A DNA stretch of 6,300 nucleotides from an uncultured Collinsella sp. (GCA_900545615.1 UQZM01000079.1:1-6300); one strand, 5' to 3'; counted from the first letter of the stretch, positions 1 through 6,207 are shown. Notes: generated by a model not told the origin, from the sequence alone. Made by a program: numbers and translations.

Positions 1-108
1 GAAAAACCTTGATTTTCCAGTGTTTTCAAAAGTATCGTTATCTAACGTCAGCTTTAGGTGGTCCGGCGTTTGCCCCGTTTTGCTGGGGATGTTTGTCGTT
101 CGGTGCTC

Positions 109-429
109 TTACTGGCCAATCCAGTGTTGCGCATAGCTCTTAATGTCCTCGGTAAAACCGTCAAGGTCGTCGAGGGCGATCACGCTGTCGATAAGCAAAT
201 TGGCTATCTCGCGGTGCATTGTGCTGCGGCGAATGTCGTTTGCAATTACGCCTGAGGACAGCTTGTCTCTATTGAGGCGCTCTTCTATTGCCCAAAATCT
301 ACTGGACGCTTCGCTGTCGCCGTTCAGCATCTCAACGTACTGGCCGATGAGCTTTTCCATATAACGTTCTTGCCATTGAGGAAGCATTTTCTTAAACAGC
401 TTCCAGTCGCTTTCGGTTACGTCGCGCAT
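109..429 (-). CDS. Small conserved hypothetical protein (106 aa)
   Basis: The function is not known. The predicted 106-residue protein is soluble, charged and helix-rich, with no signal peptide or membrane segment. The N-terminal half is rich in Trp, Lys and Glu (DWKLFKKMLPQWQERYMEKLIG, roughly residues 8-29, has an amphipathic look). The centre carries ERLNRDKLSSGV (residues 50-61) and the C-terminal third DDLDGF (87-92). From memory this pattern resembles a roughly 100-residue family common in gut Firmicutes and Coriobacteriia, sometimes misnamed multidrug transporter; that link is recollection only. I chose the ATG at 427-429 over the in-frame ATG at 469-471 because GGAG (435-438) lies five bases upstream of it, whereas the longer start has no ribosome site. 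TAGAAT at 470-475 (minus) could be a -10 box, without a good -35. The gene and its flanks are AT-richer than the rest of the window, which may mean transfer. Confidence 0.72.
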   Translation of the reverse strand: MRDVTESDWKLFKKMLPQWQERYMEKLIGQYVEMLNGDSEASSRFWAIEERLNRDKLSSGVIANDIRRSTMHREIANLLIDSVIALDDLDGFTEDIKSYAQHWIGQ

Positions 430-547
430 ATGTTCTCCGCTCGTCAAACGGGCTTTCCATTTGCCTTTCATTCTATTTGGTTTTCGCTCGCAGGTGCGGA
501 TGAGAGGCTCTCTTTAGCCTTCGAGATTGGGCTTGAATGGGTCGTAT

Positions 548-707
548 GCCACAAAACGGGCCTATCTACTACGTTTAATTTGATACCGTCAACCATGCCG
601 GGAAAACGAAAAATAAAACCGCAGGTAGAAGGCCTGTCGATTTTCGAAAAAGGCGGTCATGGTTGGCCCCATCGAGTTAAACGTCGTAGATGGCCCCTTT
701 TCGTGGC
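548..707. repeat. 160-bp imperfect palindrome (MITE-like or structured RNA)
   Basis: The outer arms 548-584 and 671-707 are inverted copies matching at 30 of 37 positions without gaps (both begin GCCAC and share ACGTTTAA). The symmetry continues inward: 590-597 pairs with 658-665 (CAACCATG), 607-612 with 641-646 (CGAAAA) and 622-625 with 633-636 (CAGG/CCTG), leaving a seven-base apex at 626-632. All pairs centre near 627, so this is one long foldback rather than chance short repeats. It lies in the gene-free stretch 430-883 and has no convincing ORF. It could be a non-autonomous mobile element, a long hairpin RNA or a transcription boundary. No target-site duplication is evident at its ends. 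The rest of this gene-free stretch holds the 65-bp element and a G tract. Confidence 0.75.
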
Positions 708-761
708 GGACCATCAAACGAACGCCGACGCTTGTACTGTAGCCGCTCCGATCATTCGTAA

Positions 762-826
762 GTTGCGGTGGAATAGTTCCTAAACTCGACTACTCAAGGC
801 TAAAACCGGAACTATATCACCGCAAC
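762..826. repeat. 65-bp palindromic element, copy 1
   Basis: The left arm GTTGCGGTGGAATAGTTCC (762-780) pairs with 808-826 (two mismatches in 19), around a 27-base loop. A second copy at 1990-2054 has the same left arm, the same 27-base loop length and a related loop sequence starting TAAA. The element lies 57 bases past the stop of the XRE regulator gene, which is read toward it. No T tract follows on either strand, so it is not a standard intrinsic terminator. It is best described as a dispersed REP-like or MITE-like palindrome, or a protein-binding foldback. Confidence 0.85.
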
Positions 827-841
827 ATAGGAGGGATGGGC

Positions 842-849
842 GGGGGGGG
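842..849 (+). repeat. Eight-G homopolymer tract
   Basis: There is a run of eight G on the plus strand, after another GGG and one C, in the 57-base gap between the XRE stop codon and the palindromic element. It is intergenic, at the 3' end of the regulator transcript where it reads as C. Length variation here would not change any predicted protein. Confidence 0.6.
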
Positions 850-883
850 TACTAGCTGGGTGCTGCTGTCGGACTGGGATGGT

Positions 884-1804
884 TTAGGCCTGTTTGCGGT
901 GCTTCCATTGTTTGTGGCACCAGCGCATGAGCGCCTTTATGACGGGAATCGTGATGAGGATGGCCCATGCGGGATGGGGCTGGTTCAAGCAAAGCCACAT
1001 GTAGAGGAACCAGGCAACGGCGGCCGCTGGATAGACGCTGCCGATCAGCTTGGACAGGCGGCGTCGATCGATAAAGTCGCCAAGCGCATAGTAGATGGGA
1101 ATCAAAAAGACGAGGAAGAGCCCCATGGACCACGCGCCGTAGATAATGCCGAGCACCAGGTAGGCGAGGGCGACGAGCGCGGGAAAGGGGAATTTGTTCC
1201 ATGCGCGTCCGAGCCCGGTGTTGAAATGCTTGCCATGATGGTCGAGCTTGTCGTGTGCTTCCTTCCAGCTGGAGAATTGCTCGCCGTCGATAACCACGGT
1301 GCCATCGGCGTTGGTGTGCACGCTGTGCCCGTCGTCCTCAAGCGTGTCAATATGTACGCCGCTCGGCCCCACATGTATCTCTTCGCCCTTGCGCTTGTTG
1401 GTCACATGGATGCCGCTCCAACCAACATGGACTTCCTCGCCTTTATTGGGATCAATGACGTGGATACCGCGCGTGAGGGAAATATCGACAAGTGGCTTAT
1501 CGCTGCAATCAGCGTGCTCAGTAGAAGCCTCAGCCTTGTCAGCCACATCCGCTGTCTCGGTGTCGGCGTTACCGTCCTCCAGGTCGTCGGCATCGTTGGC
1601 CGCCTCCCCATATAGCAGCTCGTCCAACGACACACCATACAGCGCGGCGAGCGCAATGAGGTTATCGGTATCGGGTGAGGACTCGCTGCGCTCCCATTTA
1701 CTAACAGCCTGGCGGCTTACGCCCAGCTGGGCAGCAAGCGCCTCTTGAGAAAGGCCGGCAGCTTTACGGCGATCGACGAGGCGTTGTGCCATCGCAAGAT
1801 CCAT
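884..1804 (-). CDS. XRE-family regulator with C-terminal membrane domain (306 aa)
   Basis: This is a probable membrane-tethered transcription regulator. Residues 7-64 form a typical helix-turn-helix of the Cro/C1 type (LSQEALAAQLGVSRQAVSKW, then SPDTDNLIALAALYGVSLDELL). Residues 66-103 are an acidic Ala/Asp/Glu-rich linker. Residues 108-172 carry an 18-residue-period repeat: GIHV at 113 and 131 and GVHI at 149, with KGEEVHVG and KGEEIHVG at 121 and 139. The C-terminal third has four hydrophobic segments (about 207-224, 226-243, 256-273, 279-293) and ends in a basic tail. The start is supported by AAAGGAA (1810-1816) five bases upstream. A plausible role is sensing at or in the membrane and repressing its own promoter or neighbours; the ligand and targets are unknown. 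The gene stands alone, flanked by two copies of the 65-bp palindrome. The architecture is clear, the function is inference. Confidence 0.93.
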   Translation of the reverse strand: MDLAMAQRLVDRRKAAGLSQEALAAQLGVSRQAVSKWERSESSPDTDNLIALAALYGVSLDELLYGEAANDADDLEDGNADTETADVADKAEASTEHADCSDKPLVDISLTRGIHVIDPNKGEEVHVGWSGIHVTNKRKGEEIHVGPSGVHIDTLEDDGHSVHTNADGTVVIDGEQFSSWKEAHDKLDHHGKHFNTGLGRAWNKFPFPALVALAYLVLGIIYGAWSMGLFLVFLIPIYYALGDFIDRRRLSKLIGSVYPAAAVAWFLYMWLCLNQPHPAWAILITIPVIKALMRWCHKQWKHRKQA

Positions 1805-1862
1805 GGTGGTTCCTTTCGTGTGGTGACCGTAATCGAATGAGCCGAGTATGCCGAGAACAACT

Positions 1863-1925
1863 GGTAGCGACCACCATTTCTAGTTAGAATCTGCTCCAAC
1901 CCTACCGCAACTACCGGTAGCAACC
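1863..1925 (-). promoter_or_regulatory. Candidate operator region of the XRE gene
   Basis: Upstream of the regulator, three small symmetric signals cluster: TTCTA-GT-TAGAA (1878-1889), the perfect palindrome CTACCGGTAG (1911-1920), and a 10-bp direct repeat GGTAGCRACC at 1863-1872 and 1916-1925 (9 of 10 identical, 53 bases apart). XRE-type proteins usually bind short palindromes and often autoregulate, so these are reasonable operator candidates. No strong -35/-10 pair could be assigned. The remaining bases between 1805 and 1989 show nothing else I can name. Confidence 0.35.
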
Positions 1926-1989
1926 CCTGATGACCAGCCATTTTAGGACAAATGTCAGTGAAGTGGCAGCCAAGAGCCCCACTCAGTAA

Positions 1990-2054
1990 GTTGCGGTGGA
2001 ATAGTTCCTAAATTCAGCCATTTGCGGGCTAAGCAGGAACTATTTCACCGCAAC
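1990..2054. repeat. 65-bp palindromic element, copy 2
   Basis: The left arm at 1990-2008 is identical to that of copy 1. The right arm, 2036-2054 (GGAACTATTTCACCGCAAC), pairs with it with one exception that would be a G-U wobble in RNA. The loop is again 27 bases, starting TAAA and holding a small AGCC/GGCT inner stem. It has the same orientation as copy 1, with 1228 bases between equivalent points, so the XRE gene and its promoter lie between two direct copies. There is no T tract on either side. Confidence 0.85.
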
Positions 2055-2116
2055 CTAATTTCAGGCTAGGCACCTGTAGCAAGAAGGCGAATAGCCTCGG
2101 CGAGTATGTAAACGTA

Positions 2117-2213
2117 GGGCCCTCCGACCCCGCCCGACGATTTCGATTGGCGACCTTTGACGGAGTCAAGGGAGGAGCCAAATCGAAATACGTCGGGCGG
2201 GGTCGGAGGACCC
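2117..2213. repeat. 97-bp GC-rich palindrome downstream of pfkA
   Basis: The arm CCTCCGACCCCGCCCGACG (2121-2139) pairs perfectly with 2191-2209. Pairing extends outward to GGG/CCC (2117-2119 with 2211-2213) and inward through TTTCGATT and GGC (2141-2151 with 2177-2188, small bulges). A small inner hairpin CCTTTGAC-GGA-GTCAAGGG lies at 2154-2172. It begins 23 bases after the pfkA stop codon, so pfkA mRNA would carry a very stable 3' hairpin. No U tract follows on the pfkA strand. It may protect the mRNA 3' end, impede polymerase, or be a REP/MITE-type element. Its sequence is unrelated to the other palindromes here. Confidence 0.8.
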
Positions 2214-2236
2214 GATGGGATGGATTTCGGCCGAGA

Positions 2237-3316
2237 CTATTCGTCGCCGAAGCTGATGCCCAACGCCTTGGCCTCGCGCACCAGATCGCTCTGGGGATCG
2301 ACATACTTGAGCTTGCCGGCGACATCCTCGAGCGGCATGTGACACATCTTGCCGTCACGCAGGGCGATCATGTAGCCAAACTCGCCGCGTAGACAGCCCA
2401 GTGCCGCCTCGACGCCGCACTGGGTCGCAAAGATGCGGTCCTGGGCGTCGGGCTGGCCGCCGCGCTGCGTGTGGCCGGGGATGGCGACGCGGGTCTCGCG
2501 ACCGGTCTTGGCCTCGATCTCCTTGGCGATGTCGTAGACGATCGACGGGCTCGTGCGCTCGGCGAGTTTCTTCTTGTACTCCTTCTTGGACAGCGCCGCG
2601 TCCTCCTTGGAGATAGCGCCCTCGGCGACGGCCACGATGGTAAAGCGGCTGCCGGTCTCCATGCGATGCTCGATGGTCTTGATGACGTTATCCATGTCGT
2701 AGGGGATCTCGGGAATCAAGATGACATCCGCGCCGCCCGCGACGCCGGCGTATAGCGGGATCCAGCCAACCTTGTGGCCCATGATCTCGATAACGAACAC
2801 GCGGCCGTGACTCGAAGCGGTGGTGTGAATGTCGTCGATGCACTTGGTGGCGACGTCGATGGCGCTCGTAAAGCCAAACGTCAGCTCGGTGCCCCAGGTG
2901 TCGTTATCGATGGTCTTAGGCAGGGCGATAACGTTGAGGCCCTCTTCGCGCAGACGGTTGGCGGTCTTGGTGGAGCCGTTGCCGCCCAGCATAAACAGGC
3001 AGTCGAGCTGCAGCTTATGATAGGTGTGGACCATTGCCGGCACCTTCTCGACGCCGTCGGCCTCGGGAATATCCAGGCGCTTGAACGGCGTACGGCTCGT
3101 GCCCAGGATGGTGCCGCCACGGGTAAGGATGCCGCTAAAATCGGCGGGCGTCATGACGCGGAACCGGCTGTAGATAAGGCCCTGGTAGCCGTCCTCAAAA
3201 CCATAGATCTCAATAGGCTCTTCGCTATTGGTCATAAGCGTTTTGACAATGCCGCGCATGGTGGCGTTGAGCGCCTGGCAGTCGCCGCCACTGGTAAGAA
3301 GACCGATCCTAAGCAT
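2237..3316 (-). CDS. pfkA: 6-phosphofructokinase (359 aa)
   Basis: This cytoplasmic enzyme phosphorylates fructose 6-phosphate to fructose 1,6-bisphosphate, the committing step of glycolysis. Family motifs appear in order: the N-terminal nucleotide loop GLLTSGGDCQALNA (residues 5-18), GGNGS (111-115), PKTIDND (133-139, with catalytic Asp137), MGH (179-181), EG (232-233) and the substrate-binding PGHTQRGGQPDAQDR (280-294). At the two positions that separate ATP from pyrophosphate enzymes (E. coli 104 and 124) it has Gly114 and Lys134, a mixed signature. The residue before Gly114, aspartate in E. coli (Asp103), is Asn113. ATP is the likelier donor because of Gly114, but pyrophosphate is not excluded. 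It is somewhat longer than the E. coli enzyme (about 320). The start is supported by GGAAGGA (3323-3329) six bases upstream. A same-strand hydrolase gene ends 140 bases upstream; co-transcription is uncertain. Confidence 0.96.
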   Translation of the reverse strand: MLRIGLLTSGGDCQALNATMRGIVKTLMTNSEEPIEIYGFEDGYQGLIYSRFRVMTPADFSGILTRGGTILGTSRTPFKRLDIPEADGVEKVPAMVHTYHKLQLDCLFMLGGNGSTKTANRLREEGLNVIALPKTIDNDTWGTELTFGFTSAIDVATKCIDDIHTTASSHGRVFVIEIMGHKVGWIPLYAGVAGGADVILIPEIPYDMDNVIKTIEHRMETGSRFTIVAVAEGAISKEDAALSKKEYKKKLAERTSPSIVYDIAKEIEAKTGRETRVAIPGHTQRGGQPDAQDRIFATQCGVEAALGCLRGEFGYMIALRDGKMCHMPLEDVAGKLKYVDPQSDLVREAKALGISFGDE

Positions 3317-3354
3317 GATGAATCCTTCCGGGCAAGTTATAACATGCGCATAAG

Positions 3355-3387
3355 TTTACCCCCGCACACTGTTGATACGGGGGTAAA
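3355..3387. promoter_or_regulatory. 10-bp perfect inverted repeat upstream of pfkA
   Basis: TTTACCCCCG (3355-3364) and CGGGGGTAAA (3378-3387) are perfect inverted copies around a 13-base spacer, about 40 bases before the pfkA start codon. On the transcript of the upstream hydrolase gene this could fold as a hairpin, but the bases after it (ACTTATGCG) are not a U tract, so a standard terminator is doubtful. Its position at the likely pfkA start site fits an operator for a dimeric regulator. Which protein binds it cannot be told from the sequence. Confidence 0.55.
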
Positions 3388-3389
3388 AC

Positions 3390-3418
3390 GTGTTAGCTCA
3401 AGCGTATAGAAATGTAAA
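3390..3418 (-). promoter_or_regulatory. Possible pfkA promoter
   Basis: On the minus strand, TTTACA (3413-3418, five of six to the -35 consensus) and TAACAC (3390-3395, weak -10) are separated by 17 bases. Transcription would start near 3383, inside the inverted repeat, which would let a bound repressor block it. A competing -10 is TATAAC (3336-3341), but it has no -35 and would leave almost no leader. Confidence 0.3.
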
Positions 3419-3456
3419 CAACGTCAGGCGAGCGTAAGGTCGACGAGCCTGGGTCC

Positions 3457-4542
3457 TTACAGTGCGAAGGCGTCGACGTCGCCCCAGTGGCGGCGCAGCG
3501 TAATGGCGGCGGCGGGTTCGGTATTGTCAAAGACGACCGACCATTGCGTATTGCTGGTGATGTCTTCCGGATTGGGTTCTTGCGCTGCGGCACGCAGGGC
3601 TTTCCAGACAATCGTTTCGTCCTGGGCACCGACATGGGCGTCAAGGACATCGGCGATTGCGACGGCGCGCTCTTTACCATGGCCCAGCTCGCCATTCTTT
3701 TGGTTGGGCAGCACTTCGTCGCCATAGCAGGCGTAGAAGTTCGTAACCTGGCGTACAGGAGTCGCTTTGAAAGCACGGTCCGGATCGCGCGGATCCCACT
3801 CTACTACGCGCGCGTCACCGGCGGCGTCGTTGATAAAGAAGTGGTAATCGCGTCCTGCCATGGCGTGCATGTCGTAGGCGGAAAGCAGGTCGACAGCTTC
3901 TTGCGTGGTGGCGGCACGGTCGAGCACCAGACGGATGGCGAGCGAGGTATTGATGACGGGGCGTTGCGCGTCCTGGTCACAGGGCTTGGAATCCAGAGTG
4001 AGTACGGCAATGGACACGCCGCATTCGTTAACACCGTCGAGCTGGGCAAACGGGCCCATGAGTGCGGCGGCACGTCCGGCGACGGAGTCAAGCGGAGTGT
4101 TATCGCCCAGGTTGTTAAGGGCGGCAAACCCGATGGAGGCATAGCCGCCACGTGGGTGATTGCGCACCAGCAGCGCCGAGGTGTCGTCCTTAAAGTCGTA
4201 ATTGCGACCGGTGCGCACGCGGCCTTCGGCATCTACGGCGACAAAAGCGCTGCAGGCAAACTGGGGCGCCTGGACATGTACCGGCACACCGGGCAGCACC
4301 TGCGCCACCACGGCATCGATGTAGGCCTGGTCGTCGCGCACGCCAGCGGCGATGATGCGATCAAGATCGTAGTCGTAGGCGATGTCGATTGCGTACAGGT
4401 CATAGCCATCCGCGTAGCCGGTCAAGCGTTTGAGCGACGCGGCGGACTTGATTTGCTTGTGATAAACGATACCGGTGGCAGCGGCAAGGCCGACGGCGAC
4501 TCCCGCGACACCGCAGGCGATGGCAATGTTACGTGGCTTCAT
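3457..4542 (-). CDS. Membrane-anchored linear amide C-N hydrolase, Ntn type (361 aa)
   Basis: This is a member of the choloylglycine hydrolase / penicillin acylase superfamily, which cleaves amide bonds such as conjugated bile acids, N-acyl amides or penicillin V. Residues 7-26 are a hydrophobic signal anchor after a short basic start, so the enzyme probably faces outside. The likely nucleophile is Cys97 (FACSAF), followed by the family GRNYDF box (112-117), DGVNECGVSIAVL (169-181, with Asn172), DYHFFIND (232-239), VTNFY (266-270), Arg292 and a C-terminal TQWSVVFD strand (332-339). In bile salt hydrolases the cysteine is residue 2; here about 96 residues precede it, so activation would need cleavage before Cys97. 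The substrate cannot be assigned. GAGAGGAG (4548-4555) lies five bases before the start. The gene is divergent from the aminopeptidase gene and ends 140 bases before pfkA. Confidence 0.88.
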   Translation of the reverse strand: MKPRNIAIACGVAGVAVGLAAATGIVYHKQIKSAASLKRLTGYADGYDLYAIDIAYDYDLDRIIAAGVRDDQAYIDAVVAQVLPGVPVHVQAPQFACSAFVAVDAEGRVRTGRNYDFKDDTSALLVRNHPRGGYASIGFAALNNLGDNTPLDSVAGRAAALMGPFAQLDGVNECGVSIAVLTLDSKPCDQDAQRPVINTSLAIRLVLDRAATTQEAVDLLSAYDMHAMAGRDYHFFINDAAGDARVVEWDPRDPDRAFKATPVRQVTNFYACYGDEVLPNQKNGELGHGKERAVAIADVLDAHVGAQDETIVWKALRAAAQEPNPEDITSNTQWSVVFDNTEPAAAITLRRHWGDVDAFAL

Positions 4543-4703
4543 GACGACTCCTCTCGTCCTGTTAGCGTAATTGTCGCAAAAGGTGCACGGGCATGATGGC
4601 TCAACTTGGTGAGTGGCGCGGAATTAAGCACGGAATGAAGAGTGCGGCACTGGCGTGGCGGGGTATGCTGGAGGGGACCATCAACCCAGCGAAAGGGGAG
4701 AGC
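4543..4703. promoter_or_regulatory. Divergent promoter region, hydrolase / aminopeptidase
   Basis: These 161 bases separate two divergent start codons and must hold both ribosome sites (GAGAGGAG at 4548-4555 minus; AAAGGGGAG at 4692-4700 plus). For the plus gene, TATGCT at 4664-4669 is a fair -10 box giving a leader of about 28 bases, but no good -35 lies upstream. No clear minus promoter was found. Joint control of the two hydrolytic enzymes is possible. Confidence 0.45.
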
Positions 4704-6089
4704 ATGACGGATCAGGAAACGCCCGAGCGCGCGCATGTGACGGCCGACGATATCGAGGCCGCCAACGACCTTATCGACTTTATCGAGGCGTGCCCCAGCA
4801 TGTTCCATACGGCGGCGACTATTATGGCCGAGCTCGACGAGGCGGGCTTTACCTACCTGCCCGAGAACGCGGCGTGGGACATCGAGCCGGGCGGGCGTTA
4901 TTACACGCAGCGCAACACCTCGAGCGTTGTTGCCTTTAAGGTGGGCGAGGACCTGGCCGCGACGTGGGGCGAGGACGGCGTTGCCGGTGACTATCATTTT
5001 CAGCTCACGGCGTCGCACAGCGATTCGCCGACGTTTAAGGTCAAGGCCGTGCCTGAGCTTGACGGCGCGGGCGAGACGCTGCGCCTGAACACCGAGGCCT
5101 ACGGCGGCATGATCGACTACACCTGGTTCGATCGCCCGCTGGCACTCGCGGGCCGCGTGCTGGTGCGCGAGGGCGACCGTATTGAGAGCCGCCTGCTTGC
5201 CACCGAGCGCGAGGTTGCCATTATTCCGAGCCTTGCCATCCACATGAACCGCGGCGTTAACGAGAGCTTTGCTCCCAATCGCGCCGTTGACCTGTGCCCG
5301 CTCATCAGCGCTGGTGACCTTAAACAGGGCGACTTTGACGCCCTGATCGCCGACGAGCTGGACGTTGAGCCCGAGCAAATTTTGGGCCGCGATCTGTTCC
5401 TGGTCAATCGTCAGGATGCGCGTATTTGGGGCTGGGCCGACGAGTTTATCTCGACACCCAAGCTTGACGACCTGGCCTGCGCCTACACCTCGCTACAGGC
5501 ATTTTTGGGCGCCGAGAACGCGCGCGACGTCTCGGTCTTCTGCTGTTTTGATAACGAGGAGGTTGGTTCCGAGACCAAACAGGGCGCCATGTCAACGTTC
5601 TTGGCCGATGCATTGCGCCGCATTAACGGATCGCTGGGCTTTGACGACGAGTCGTATCATCGCGCCCTTGCCGCATCGATGCTCGTGAGCTGCGACAACG
5701 CGCATGCCGTGCACCCCAACCACGCCGAGAAGTGCGATGCGCGCAACCAGGTTGTGCTCAACGGCGGCATCGTCATCAAGGAAGCCGCCAACCAGCACTA
5801 TTGTACCGATGCCTTTAGCCGCGCGGTGTTCCAAGCTATTTGCGATGACGCCGACGTGCCCACGCAGGCCTTCGCCAACAAGAGCGATATGGCCGGCGGA
5901 TCCACGCTCGGCAATCTGTCCAATATGCAGGCGAGCATGCATGCCGTGGACGTGGGCCTGCCGCAGCTGGCCATGCACTCGAGCTACGAGACCGGCGGCG
6001 TGCGCGACGTCATGTACGCCATCCGCGCCCTCACAGCCTTCTACGAGCGAAACCTAACCATCAACGGTGCCGAAAGCGTGGAGCTCTAA
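4704..6089 (+). CDS. M18-family zinc aminopeptidase (461 aa)
   Basis: This cytoplasmic metallopeptidase removes N-terminal residues, typically acidic or neutral, from peptides, and normally works as a large oligomer. Family landmarks are all present from the ATG at 4704: SHSDSPTFKVK (104-114, zinc ligand His105 and Asp107), TPKLDDLACAY (251-261, bridging Asp255), FDNEEVGS (282-289, catalytic Glu285 and ligand Glu286), DNAHAVHPNH (331-340, ligand Asp331), GGSTLGNL (398-405) and AMHSSYET (423-430, ligand His425). No active-site residue is missing and the length is usual for bacterial M18 enzymes. The frame is open back to an ATG at 4593, but those 37 extra codons are not M18-like, and AAAGGGGAG (4692-4700) sits just before 4704. 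No signal peptide is present. The gene appears monocistronic, ending 142 bases before a strong terminator-like hairpin. Confidence 0.96.
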   Translation: MTDQETPERAHVTADDIEAANDLIDFIEACPSMFHTAATIMAELDEAGFTYLPENAAWDIEPGGRYYTQRNTSSVVAFKVGEDLAATWGEDGVAGDYHFQLTASHSDSPTFKVKAVPELDGAGETLRLNTEAYGGMIDYTWFDRPLALAGRVLVREGDRIESRLLATEREVAIIPSLAIHMNRGVNESFAPNRAVDLCPLISAGDLKQGDFDALIADELDVEPEQILGRDLFLVNRQDARIWGWADEFISTPKLDDLACAYTSLQAFLGAENARDVSVFCCFDNEEVGSETKQGAMSTFLADALRRINGSLGFDDESYHRALAASMLVSCDNAHAVHPNHAEKCDARNQVVLNGGIVIKEAANQHYCTDAFSRAVFQAICDDADVPTQAFANKSDMAGGSTLGNLSNMQASMHAVDVGLPQLAMHSSYETGGVRDVMYAIRALTAFYERNLTINGAESVEL

Positions 6090-6126
6090 AACCTGCTAAA
6101 AGGGACAGGTTTATTATGCAGGTTTT
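6088..6126 (+). other. Overlapping alternative hairpins at the aminopeptidase stop codon
   Basis: AAAACCTGC (6088-6096, including the end of the stop codon) can pair perfectly with GCAGGTTTT (6118-6126). The inner part AAACCTG (6089-6095) can instead pair with CAGGTTT (6106-6112). The two folds exclude each other. The T-rich right arms make a weak terminator possible, but the stronger candidate is at 6231-6271. Confidence 0.4.
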
Positions 6127-6207
6127 ATCTGGGAAAATGCCGCAATGCCAACAGCTGGACGGAATTGTTGAGACACCGCAGGTTGAGCAAGCGTCAGCGA
6201 GCGATGT

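Noticed and set aside
73..88. CCCC...GGGG hairpin as terminator of the hypothetical gene
   Set aside because: The stem has only four base pairs around eight bases and is not followed by a U tract in the direction of that gene.
370..783. Plus-strand ORF of 137 codons across the left gene-free stretch
   Set aside because: It starts inside the hypothetical gene on the other strand, runs through the 160-bp palindrome, and has no ribosome site or domain.
842..849. G8 tract as a phase-variation switch
   Set aside because: It lies downstream of the regulator stop codon and outside any supported gene or promoter, so length change has no evident effect.
836..1615. Long plus-strand ORF (259 codons) with AGGAGGG before its ATG
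   Set aside because: It lies antisense to the clearly recognisable XRE gene. The translation shows no domain and the openness follows from GC-rich codon bias on the other strand. The ribosome-site match is probably chance in a purine-rich stretch.
3425..3451. CAGGC/GCCTG hairpin just after the hydrolase stop codon as a terminator
   Set aside because: Only five base pairs form, the inner bases do not pair well, and the following stretch is only loosely U-rich.
3487..4596. Plus-strand ORF of 369 codons opposite the hydrolase gene
   Set aside because: The minus frame carries an ordered set of Ntn hydrolase motifs and a ribosome site, while the plus frame has neither.
4593..4703. Upstream in-frame start for the aminopeptidase
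   Set aside because: The 37 added residues do not resemble M18 N termini, no ribosome site precedes them, and a strong one precedes 4704.
4539..5378. Minus-strand ORF of 279 codons opposite the aminopeptidase gene
   Set aside because: It is a shadow of the M18 reading frame with no recognisable motif.
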